A stretch of DNA of 64,000 nucleotides from assembly GCA_030848705.1 (NCBI GenBank), contig JAUIZM010000159.1, positions 62,001 to 126,000 of the forward strand. Reading direction: 5' to 3'. Shown one piece after another: positions 56,301 to 64,000 of this stretch. Made by a program: the position numbers and the translations under genes. The DNA is from Heracleum sosnowskyi (taxonomy: Eukaryota > Streptophyta > Magnoliopsida > Apiales > Apiaceae). Below the pieces are notes generated by a model that saw only the letters and a list, made by a program, of their open reading frames with translations, did no database searches and had not been told where the DNA came from. The number at the start of each line of letters is the position of its first letter. The stretch's first letter is position 1.

Positions 56301-57835
56301 TGGACGCCTTCTCAGGCTACAATCAAATTAAAATGAACCCGGCTGATATAGCCAAGACTGCATTCATCACACACCGGGCTGTTTATGCCTACAAACTCAT
56401 GCCATTCGGACTAAGGAATGCTGGATCCACATACCAGAGAGCAATGGTTGAAATCTTCAAGAGTCAGCTGGGAAGAAATCTGGAATCCTACGTCGACGAT
56501 ATGATAGCAAAATCCACCAAAGTTCAAAACCACATTGCTGATTTAAAAGAATGTTTTGACAACCTAAGGAAACAAGAGATGAAGCTAAACCCGGAGAAAT
56601 GCACATTCGGAGTGGAAGCTGGAAAATTTTTGGGATTCATGATTAGCCAAAGAGGGATCGAAGCTAATCCGGAAAAAATCAAGGCTATAAGGGAAATGAA
56701 GGAACCCCGGACTCAAAGGGATATACAAAAGCTAGCTGGATCTTTGGCAGCTCTAAGAAGGTTCATTCCTAAACTGGCCGAGCGCTGCCTGCCTTTCTTC
56801 ACACTGCTTAAAGGAGCCCAGAAACAAAAGAATATTACTTGGAGTCCGGAGTGTCAAAGTTCTTTCGAGTCAATTAAAGAATACCTAGCTGCACCACCAA
56901 TCCTGACCAAACCAGAACCTGGAGAACCCCTTAGCCTCTATCTGTCTGCAGGAACCCTGGCTGTTGGGGCGGCCCTTATCCGGGATCATGAGGGTCAACA
57001 AAAACCAGTCTACTATGTGAGCCAAGTGCTCAAGGATGCTGAAACACGCTACCCAAACCTGGAAAAATTCGCCTTTGCTTTGATAACCGCATCACGCAAG
57101 CTAAGGCATTACTTTCAAGGAAGGGAAATCAAAGTCATTACTGATCAACCGCTCCGGAAGATAATTCACAAACCGGATGTTTCAGGACGATTAGTCAATT
57201 GGGCTGTGGAGTTAAGCCAATTTTCACTCACCTTTGTCCCAAGAACTTCAATCAAAGCCCAGGCTCTAGCTGATTTTGTTGTAGAATGTTCGTTTCCAGA
57301 AATAACCCCATCTATAATGACTACCGAACCCGGAGAAGATAACAACCAGGATCCAGAATTTTGGACACTACATGTGGACGGTTCTTCGACTAATGAAAGG
57401 TCCGGGGCTGGACTCATTTTAAAGAGCCCGGATGGATTCCTGATCAAACAGGCCATTTCATTCAATTTCACGGCAACCAACAATCAAGCCGAATATGAAG
57501 CACTTTTGGCAGGGCTCTGTCTAGCCAGGACTCTCAGAATCAAAAAGCTCAATGTTTTTAGCGATTCGCAGATCGTGGTAAAACAGGCAAGTGGAGAATA
57601 TGTTGCAAAGGATCCTACTCTAGCCCGGTACCAAGCTCTAGTACAGAGTCATCTGGCCCAGATTGCCAATGTGGAAATAATACAGGTAAACAGAGAAGAC
57701 AATGCTCAGGCTGATATTTTGTCAAAGTTGGTCCAGAATTCGGCAGAATTGGACAGCTCGGTTTATTTCGAAGAGTTGGAAAAACCTACGGCGGAGCAGG
57801 AGGAAATAATGGAAATTGATGATCAACCCAGCTGA
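53342..57835 (+). pseudogene. Gag-pol of the Tat-type element, interrupted by in-frame stops
   Basis: One frame runs from the ATG at 53342 to the TGA at 57833-57835, broken by TAA (53930-53932), TAG (54323-54325) and TAG (54377-54379). The order is: a basic, charged N-terminal region; the retrotransposon Gag domain (HYNFDSFDGLGDPEEHINYF, about 54070); a zinc-knuckle-like C..H....H....C (about 54890-54935); protease with VDNGSSVN (about 55238); reverse transcriptase with MCVDYTDLNAACPKD and YVDD (56489-56500); a first RNase H (LYLSAGTLAVGAALI, TDQPLRKI); and a second RNase H (LHVDGSSTNERSGAG, TNNQAEYEALLAGL, NVFSDSQIVVKQ). The frame ends at a TGA in DDQPS*, where relatives have a Trp codon before integrase. 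Dual RNase H is the mark of the Tat group. Confidence 0.92.
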
Positions 57836-58060
57836 ATGACGCCAATAATTTTGTACTTGAAGAAGGGTTGCAGACTAACTTGATTTTGATTGACAAAGTC
57901 CGGGATCAAGCTATTGAGAGGATGGAAAAATACAAGGAAAAAACTAGAGAGTACTTTGGGAAGAAGGCCCGGGTTAAGAACTTTCAAGTTGGAGACCTGG
58001 TAGACTCCGAAAATTCTACCAGTAAGAAGATTGCAGCGACCGGATAAAGAATAAGGAGCT
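57836..58060 (+). pseudogene. Integrase remnant (catalytic core deleted)
   Basis: Immediately after the stop the same frame reads MTPII and LKKG, the start of the integrase region. It then passes into another frame reading NFVLEEGLQTNLILIDKVRD, MEKYKEKTREYF and VKNFQVGDLV, which is the C-terminal end of integrase. The zinc-binding domain and DDE core between them are missing. The deletion joint lies near 57855-57875. Confidence 0.78.
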
Positions 58061-58195
58061 CCCAAAAGCCCAGATTAGAATAAGAGCTTTGTATTCCTGA
58101 TTTTTCTATAAATAAAACCGGTCTCGTTGTTTTGTTTTGTTTTCATATTATCATATATTTTTAAACTTACAGTAAAATTCAATTTCTTGTAATAA

Positions 58196-58320
58196 CCCGG
58201 GCTCAGAGTTATAGGCATAACATGTAGCTCGGGTCCCCAGCAATATGCAAAACTAGTAACCCTGGCTCGGAGCCATAGGCAAATATTGTAGCCAGGGTCC
58301 CCAGCAATACGTACTAAAAC
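58196..58320. repeat. Two copies of a related shorter repeat before the main array
   Basis: CCCGGGCTCAGAGTTATAGGC and CCTGGCTCGGAGCCATAGGC, each followed by TGTAGC..GGGTCCCCAGCAAT, are about 63 bp apart. They share the layout of the main array unit but with different inverted arms (GGCTC..GAGCC type). Confidence 0.65.
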
Positions 58321-58323
58321 CAA

Positions 58324-59435
58324 GAGTCCGGTTCAGAACCAAGCTATGAGACCGGACTCACGAGCAATACGCAATAAAAAAATACACTTAGATTTCATTC
58401 TAAGTACAAAAGAAACGAGTCCGGCTCAGAATCAAGCTATGAGACCGGACTCAAGAGCAATATGCACTAAAAATCTTAGATTTCATTCTAAGTACAAAAG
58501 AAACGAGTCCGGCTCAGAATCAAGCTATGAGACCGGACTCAAGAGCAATATGCACTAAAAATCTTAGATTTCATTCTAAGTACAAAAGAAACGAGTCCGG
58601 CTCAGAATCAAGCTATGAGACCGGACTCAAGAGCAATATGCACTAAAATCTTAGATTTCATTCTAAGTACAAAAGAAACGAGTCCGGCTCAGAATCAAGC
58701 TATGAGACCGGACTCAAGAGCAATATGCACTAAAATCTTAGATTTTATTCTAAGTACTAAAACAATGAGTCCGGCTCAGAACCAAGCTATGAGACCAGAC
58801 TCACGAGCAATACGCAATAAAACAATACACTTAGATTTCATTCTAAGTACAAAAGAAACGAGTCCGGCTCAGAATCAAGCTATGAGACCGGACTCAAGAG
58901 CAATATGCACTAAAAATCTTAGATTTCATTCTAAGTACAAAAGAAACGAGTCCGGCTCAGAATTAAGCTATGAGACCGGACTCAAGAGCAATATGCACTA
59001 AAATCTTAGATTTCATTCTAAGTACAAAAGAAACGAGTCCGGTTCAGAATCAAGCTATGAGACCGGACTCACGAGCAATACGCAATAAAACAATACACTT
59101 AGATTTCATTCTAAGTACAAAAGAAACGAGTCCGGCTCAGAATCAAGCTATGAGACCGGACTCAAGAGCAATATGCACTAAAAATCTTAGATTTCATTCT
59201 AAGTACAAAAGAAACGAGTCCGGCTCAGAATCAAGCTATGAGACCGGACTCAAGAACAATATGCACCAAAATCTTAGATTTTATTCTAAGTACTAAAACA
59301 ATGAGTCCGGCTCAGAACCAAGCTATGAGACCGGACTCACGAGCAATATGCAACAAAATCATTCATTAAGATTTCATTCTAAGTACAAAAGAAATGAGTC
59401 CGGCTCAGAACCAAGCTATGAGACCGGACTCACGT
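58324..59435. repeat. Thirteen-copy tandem array of an 87-93 bp unit with inverted arms
   Basis: GAGTCCGG begins units at 58324, 58417, 58505, 58593, 58680, 58767, 58860, 58948, 59035, 59128, 59216, 59303 and 59396. Each unit has GAGTCCGG, then about 20 bases (CTCAGAATCAAGCTATGAGA), then CCGGACTC, so each could fold as a hairpin. A linker follows with CTTAGATTTCATTCTAAG, itself an inverted repeat. Spacings are 93, 88, 88, 87, 87, 93, 88, 87, 93, 88, 87 and 93. Confidence 0.96.
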
Positions 59436-59645
59436 CCAATAAAAATTTAGAAGAACAGAAATATGGAAAGATGTGAAAAATACCAAGAAATGGATTGTAA
59501 ACGATTACACAAAATAGTTAAAGCAAATACAGGGACCCGGGCTGGCCGTACATCCCGGAAACATCCCTAAAGTTGAAAGCAGAAACAAAAGAAAGTTCAC
59601 GGTTACAGAGTTCAGACATAAAATGTTCAAAAGATAGGACAAGGT

Positions 59646-61861
59646 CTAGACAACATTATCATCCGGGTTGGAAGAAGCTGGAAGGAAACTTGGAACAGGG
59701 CCATCAAAAGGCTGAGGCTCTCCTTTCCCTTGCTCGATGGAGAGTTTTGCAGCCAAAAACTCACCAACAAAAGAATCCCAATTGGCATTTGGATCGGTCT
59801 TGACATGGCGTTCGGAAACAAGCCAAGCTCGGAGAATCTCGGGAGCAGCAGCATCCGTAACATCCTGATCATACTCCGGACCTCCCTTGAAATCGGATAT
59901 AACAGCTTCACGAGATTTGGCATTTTCCAAAAGGAGTTGTTTGTTGACCTCATCCAGGTCATTGGCTTTCTTCTCAGCGACCGAAATCTCAGCTTGAAGA
60001 CCAGATAGTTTGGAAGTAAACTCGGAATCCTTTTCAGCATCTTTGGCCTTCAAGGAGGCAATTTCAAGTTCCAACTCTCGGAGCCGGGCATCTTTCTGAT
60101 TTCCGAACTCCTGTGCAGATTTCCTTTCGGTGGTAATAATGCTGGCAAGTGCGCTGATTAAACTACCGGTCTACAAAACAGAAATCAAAAGTCAACAAAG
60201 CAAAAGAGAGAATTACAAAACACAAAGATAACATTCAGCAAGAATCAACATACATGTCCCCAATAGCCAACAAGACGTTTCAAGCAAGCGTTGCTACCAG
60301 AGTTCTCCATCTCCTCAAAATCCGTATCAGTAGGAATATCAGCACAGATGTTGGCCAACTGTTCCAGGGTATAATTCCCAACTCGGAAGGGTTCCTTGTC
60401 CGGACCTTTCCCTTCACCATCAGCAGTAATCTTATCAATAGTAACTTTTGCCTTGGCGGGGGGCTTCTTGCCCACATGGGTCTTCCTCTTCTTTGAAGAA
60501 CGAAGCTCCAAGTCCTCCACTAGCTCAATGTCAGCAGCATCAGCCACAGGTTCGGGTTGAGGGGCACTCGGGGCAACAGACTCCGCACCACCCTCCTTCA
60601 ACGCACTAGAACCGGACCCCCGAATTTCCCCCGGACTCTTAGTGCTGTGGACACCACCGAGTTTCCTAAAAGATGCAGCGAGAGCATTGGAAGACATGAT
60701 TCCGTATAACTCGGGTTGGAAATAAGGCAAACTTGCAAAATGAAACGGTAGGTTAGCAAACAAAGGAGAGTATCCAGATTACAAAAAAAAAAAAAAAAAG
60801 TTGGCAAACTTACATCCAAGCTCAAACAACACGTCATGTTTCATGAAACTATCCCGGGTCATTTGAAAGCCAAGGCATTCACAAAACCTGTGAATCTGAG
60901 CCAAGGCTTCTCCCCCTAGGGTATAAGTTTCAAAAATTTCTGCTTCTACTCCGGAAACTATGTAAGGCATGAATTCCAAATCCAACCCTTTCAAGAAAAT
61001 GACTTCCCCATGCCAATACTTCAAAGTGGACTGCTGAATCACGGGTTTAGCAGTTCCAGAGGGGTATCCGCATTCTTCAGCCCGGAACCGGATCTCAAAT
61101 AAGGGCTCCTTATTAGATTGGACTAATTTGAAAAGCTGGTGGAAGAGTCGAAACGTGGGTTGATATCCCATCTTATTACAAGCGGCAAGAAACCATGTAA
61201 TCCATTTCACACCATTCGGAGTAATTTGCATTAGGGATATTTTGTACACATATTTACACAGGTGTTTTAGAAAAATATGACACCGGGGATTCCATCCGGA
61301 CCGAAGAGTCTCCAGCCAAACGCCAACATAACCATCTCCAGGTCTGTGGTAAATCTTCTCCCCGGGCCGAGGCCATCTCCAGCTGATCTCAGGCCCCAAA
61401 TGAAAGGAAACCCGGACTAGTTTATCCATCTGGACACTGGGAAGACTTAAATATTTCTCCTTCAAGGGATAAGGAGCCTCACCAATTCCCATCTTGGAAA
61501 AGGTGTGATCAAGCTCGGACTCATTGTATGTTCCGGGAAGTCCGAATTCTTGTCGGCTTCGATAACAAATGCTAAGATCCCTATAATAAAATTCCTCTTC
61601 TATAGCTGGATCTTTCCTCACAAAGAAATAGCTAGTATCCGACCAGTATCCGTCCGAAGTACTGAGCACACCACCACGGGGAGGCTCATGAACAAAGAGT
61701 TGGGTTACTAAGGGATCGGACTGTTTCTTCTTCTTAGCCATTTTACACCAGAATAACTCTATAATATCCGGATTGCTAGAAATTGGGGAGTCGTTACAAC
61801 TAGAAGAAGGGTCAGAAAGAGGTATAAGTACACGGCGAGCACGAGCCTTAATCCGAACCAT
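59646..61861 (-). CDS. Antisense gene of the Tat-type element (Transposase_28-like, coiled-coil C-terminus)
   Basis: On the strand opposite gag-pol, exon 1 starts at the ATG at 61861 and runs to about 60814. It contains GYVGVWLETLRSGWNPRCHI and LMQITPNGVKWITWFLAACN, which match the 'putative gypsy type transposon' (Transposase_28) domain. A second exon ends at 60254 (donor CAT|GTATGT). It encodes a Ser/Pro/Ala-rich region and a basic KKRK...KKPPAK segment that could be a nuclear localisation signal. The third exon, 60170-59646, joins in frame (acceptor TTTTGTAG) and encodes a coiled coil (RLRELELEIASLKAKDAEKD, EKKANDLDEVNKQL) and an acidic end. The junction between exons 1 and 2 is not resolved. 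A run of 18 A lies there (about 60782-60799). Additional antisense ORFs are known in Tat elements, and their role is unknown. Confidence 0.72.
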
Positions 61862-62818
61862 AAACCTAAAAAGATCAATTCGAAGTAAGTTTATTGTTTC
61901 AGCCCGGATTACATATGTTCAGTTATATATATTTCTGTTACCTAGCAATTATCACTCGCCTCCTATCCCCTACCGTTACCGGATCGTATACTAGCCATAT
62001 TATAGCCAAGACTATTTTATCAGCATCCTAAACCGGGAAACAAAACCACCCGGATTGTAAAACAATCCGGATTACTAGAAACAAACAGGAAAACAAACAG
62101 ACAGAAACACTTAAAACACAAAACATCCTACAAAAACAAGATCAAAACATACCCACAGATACACACAACCCAACATAATTCAAGAACATCAAGAACAACC
62201 ATCAAACCCAGAAATCAAAAACACAAAATCAACACATGCAAGGTTATTCACAACTCAAGAAGCAAACACAAAGGCATTATAGTCACAAACCAACATCTTT
62301 ACCAAACAAAACCAAGAACTTCTCAAAACCCCCAAATTTGAAATATGAACAGTCGAACAAAGTGTCAAATTGCAACTCGCAAGAAATGAATAAAGATTAA
62401 GAGGAAGAAAAAGGAAGAAAGAAAGAAAGAAGCTTACAAGTGTCAGGAGACGCCAACAGCTTCACGAAATCCCTTGCCGGAACTTCACCTGCGCCGCCGG
62501 AAAAGCAAGACAGAAGGGGGAGAAAGGCTTTTCGAGAGAGAAGTAAAAAGAATTATGATGCTATTGAAAGGTTTTTATAGAGAGAGGTAAAGAGGATAGG
62601 TGGCAGAATTGTATTGGCTGGCAAGAAAATAAAGTACAGAAACGAAAAAAAGGAAAATCAACGAAAAGACAGGAGTAATAATTGCGACAGCGGTTTACCC
62701 CAATTTCCAAGGTTAAAGGGAGCAGTGTCTTTTCAAAAGAAAAGGGGGGAAAAATGAAATCGTTTCGTTTTCCAGAGCTACAAAATTTCCACATAGCCCG
62801 GATTCAGGTCCTATTAAA
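61862..62818. promoter_or_regulatory. Upstream region of the antisense gene
   Basis: There is no gene on either strand. The sequence is A-rich on the plus strand, with a GAAAGAAAGAAAGAA run at about 62413-62428. CCGGAT and ATCCGG motifs occur at 62038-62085 and anticipate the next repeat array. The promoter of the antisense gene should lie here. Confidence 0.4.
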
Positions 62819-63640
62819 ACCCTGACTTACTCTCAACACCGGATTGCCATCCTTCATAACAATCCGGGTTGGGGGGCAACAATCAAGCCAAGAATTTTTT
62901 CTAAGTTACTCAAAGCGTCGCAGCTTTGGACTTGAGAAAGAACCCTGACTTACTCTCAACACCGGATTGCCATCCTTCAAAATAATCCGGGTTGGGTGGC
63001 AACAATCAAGCCAAGAATTTTTTCTAAGTTACTCAAAGCGTCGCAGCTTTGGACTTGAGAAAGAACCCTGACTTACTCTCAACACCGGATTGCCATCATT
63101 CAAAACAATCCGGGTTGGGGGGCAACAATCAAGCCAAGAATTTTTTCTAAGTTACTCAAAGCGTCACGGCTTTGGACTTGAGAAAGAACCCTGACTTACT
63201 CTCAACACCGGATTGCCATCCTTCATAACAATCCGGGTTGGGGGCAACAATCAAGCCAAGAATTTTTTCTAAGTTACTCAAAGCGTCGCAGCTTTGGACT
63301 TGAGAAAGAACCCTGACTTACTCTCAACACCGGATTGCCATCCTTCAAAACAATCCGGGTTGGGGGGCAACAATCAAGCCAAGAATTTTTTCTAAGTTGC
63401 TCAAAACGTCACGGCTTTGGACTTGAGAAAGAACCCTGACTTACTCTCAACACCGGATTGCCATCCTTCATAACAATCCGGGTTGGGGGCAACAATCAAG
63501 CCAAGAATTTTTTCAAAGCGGCTTTGGACTTGAGAAAGAACCCTGACTTACTCTCAACACCGGATTGCCATCCTTCATAACAATCCGGGTTTGGGGGCAA
63601 CAACAATCAAGCCAAGAATTTTTTCTAAGTTACCTATTCA
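62819..63640. repeat. Seven-copy tandem array of a 122-bp unit before the polypurine tract
   Basis: Units begin CCCTGACTTACTCTCAACAC at about 62819, 62943, 63066, 63189, 63310, 63433 and 63540. Each carries CCGGATTG and, about 15 bases later, CAATCCGG, an inverted pair, followed by GGGTTGGGGGGCAACAATCA. The sixth unit is about 15 bp shorter. Confidence 0.93.
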
Positions 63641-63675
63641 GGAATTTCTACTCCCCCATCCAGAAAATCTGAATA

Positions 63676-63692
63676 AGGGAGTGGGGGGCAAA
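63676..63692 (+). promoter_or_regulatory. Polypurine tract of the Tat-type element
   Basis: AAGGGAGTGGGGGGCAA lies directly before the TGATA start of the 3' LTR. It is the expected primer for plus-strand synthesis. Confidence 0.88.
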
Positions 63693-64000
63693 TGATAGGC
63701 TATGTATAGCCCAGGCTTATTTCTGAGCCAGGTGTCACCTGGAACCCGGATTACCACTCCAGTCATGGCTCACCTCCTAGTCCAGACTCGTCGTGGAGTC
63801 ATGACCTACGTACCAGTCCGGACTCATTACCAGACTGACTCAAGCTTCAAGTTTAGCTCTCCTGGCGACCAAGGCAATATCTTGCGTGAGAAGAACTATG
63901 CCTCATTACGTGACGTGCCTAGGTCATCATTGATGTCCACACCTGTTAACGACACGTAAGAATACCTGATGATTGGGACAATTATTCCCTATTTAAACCA
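63693..64000 (+). repeat. 3' LTR (first 308 bp; truncated by the window end)
   Basis: This is identical to the first 308 bp of the 5' LTR except for two bases noted by eye (CTCGTCG against CTCTTCG, and CATTACC against CATTGCC). The palindrome AGTCCGGACT is at 63815-63824. Confidence 0.95.

Larger units (their letters stand above)
52467..64000 (+). mobile_element. Young Ty3/gypsy LTR retrotransposon, Tat type, extending past the window end
   Basis: The order is 5' LTR (52467-52890), primer site, gag-pol with two RNase H domains (53342-57835), an integrase C-terminal remnant, a 13-copy repeat array, an antisense gene (59646-61861), a seven-copy repeat array, a polypurine tract (to 63692) and a 3' LTR (from 63693, open at the window end). 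The dual RNase H and the antisense ORF are typical of the Tat group. The two LTRs differ at two of the 308 comparable bases by eye. Gag-pol has four stops and lacks the integrase core, so the copy is non-autonomous. It interrupts the nucleoredoxin-like pseudogene. GATTC (52462-52466) is the likely left target copy. Confidence 0.93.

Noticed and set aside
58346..59296. Open frames with repeated MRPDSRAI text
   Set aside because: These are the translated 87-93 bp hairpin array. The frame shifts with unit length and there is no start context or domain.
58324..59435. CRISPR-like regular repeats
   Set aside because: The whole unit is repeated without unique spacers, the genome is a plant, and the array lies inside a retrotransposon.

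Overview
This window is nuclear DNA of a flowering plant, most likely a eudicot. The genes have many short introns and AT-rich intergenic sequence. They match plant-specific families: a plastid IBA57-like protein, a DYW-type PPR protein, plant nucleoredoxin, and a DnaJ peptide-binding protein of the type found in plants. Most of the remaining sequence is plant transposable elements. I cannot name the species from the sequence alone.

Layout. Positions 1-2441 hold the 3' part of a nucleoredoxin-like gene (+), followed by a small fused remnant of the same gene (about 2895-3165). A CACTA-type element (3187-6882) carries a captured LanC-like gene fragment. Positions 7760-14088 are a decayed Ty3/gypsy element of the Tat type, rich in tandem repeats. 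Positions 15740-21051 look like the 3' end of an old LINE, split by a hAT-type MITE (15858-16729) and by a second CACTA element (17114-20812). A DnaJ-like gene (+, 21534-23591) and a 12-exon plastid IBA57/YgfZ-like gene (-, 24688-33592) follow. A young gag-protease-only Ty1/copia element (35199-38416) and a Mutator-like element (41253-42336) lie in the next AT-rich stretch. An alkaline-phytoceramidase-like membrane protein gene (+, 42900-47749) has a hAT deletion derivative in its fourth intron. It is convergent with an intron-less PPR-DYW gene (-, 48438-50315). Then comes a disabled second nucleoredoxin-like copy (-, to 52466), cut by a young Tat-type Ty3/gypsy element (52467 to beyond the window end).

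The five host genes do not form an obvious pathway. Two are predicted to act in organelles: the IBA57-like protein in plastid Fe-S biology or one-carbon-type chemistry, and the PPR protein in organellar RNA editing. The others are a membrane hydrolase, a co-chaperone-like protein and a thioredoxin-fold protein.

The most unusual content is in the mobile elements. Both Tat-type elements have lost the integrase core by different deletions. Both carry an antisense gene between pol and the 3' LTR. Both have accumulated long tandem arrays, and in the younger element the repeat units are built around short inverted repeats. Coordinates of splice sites, TSDs and TIRs were read directly from the sequence. 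Family names come from recognised motifs, not database searches.
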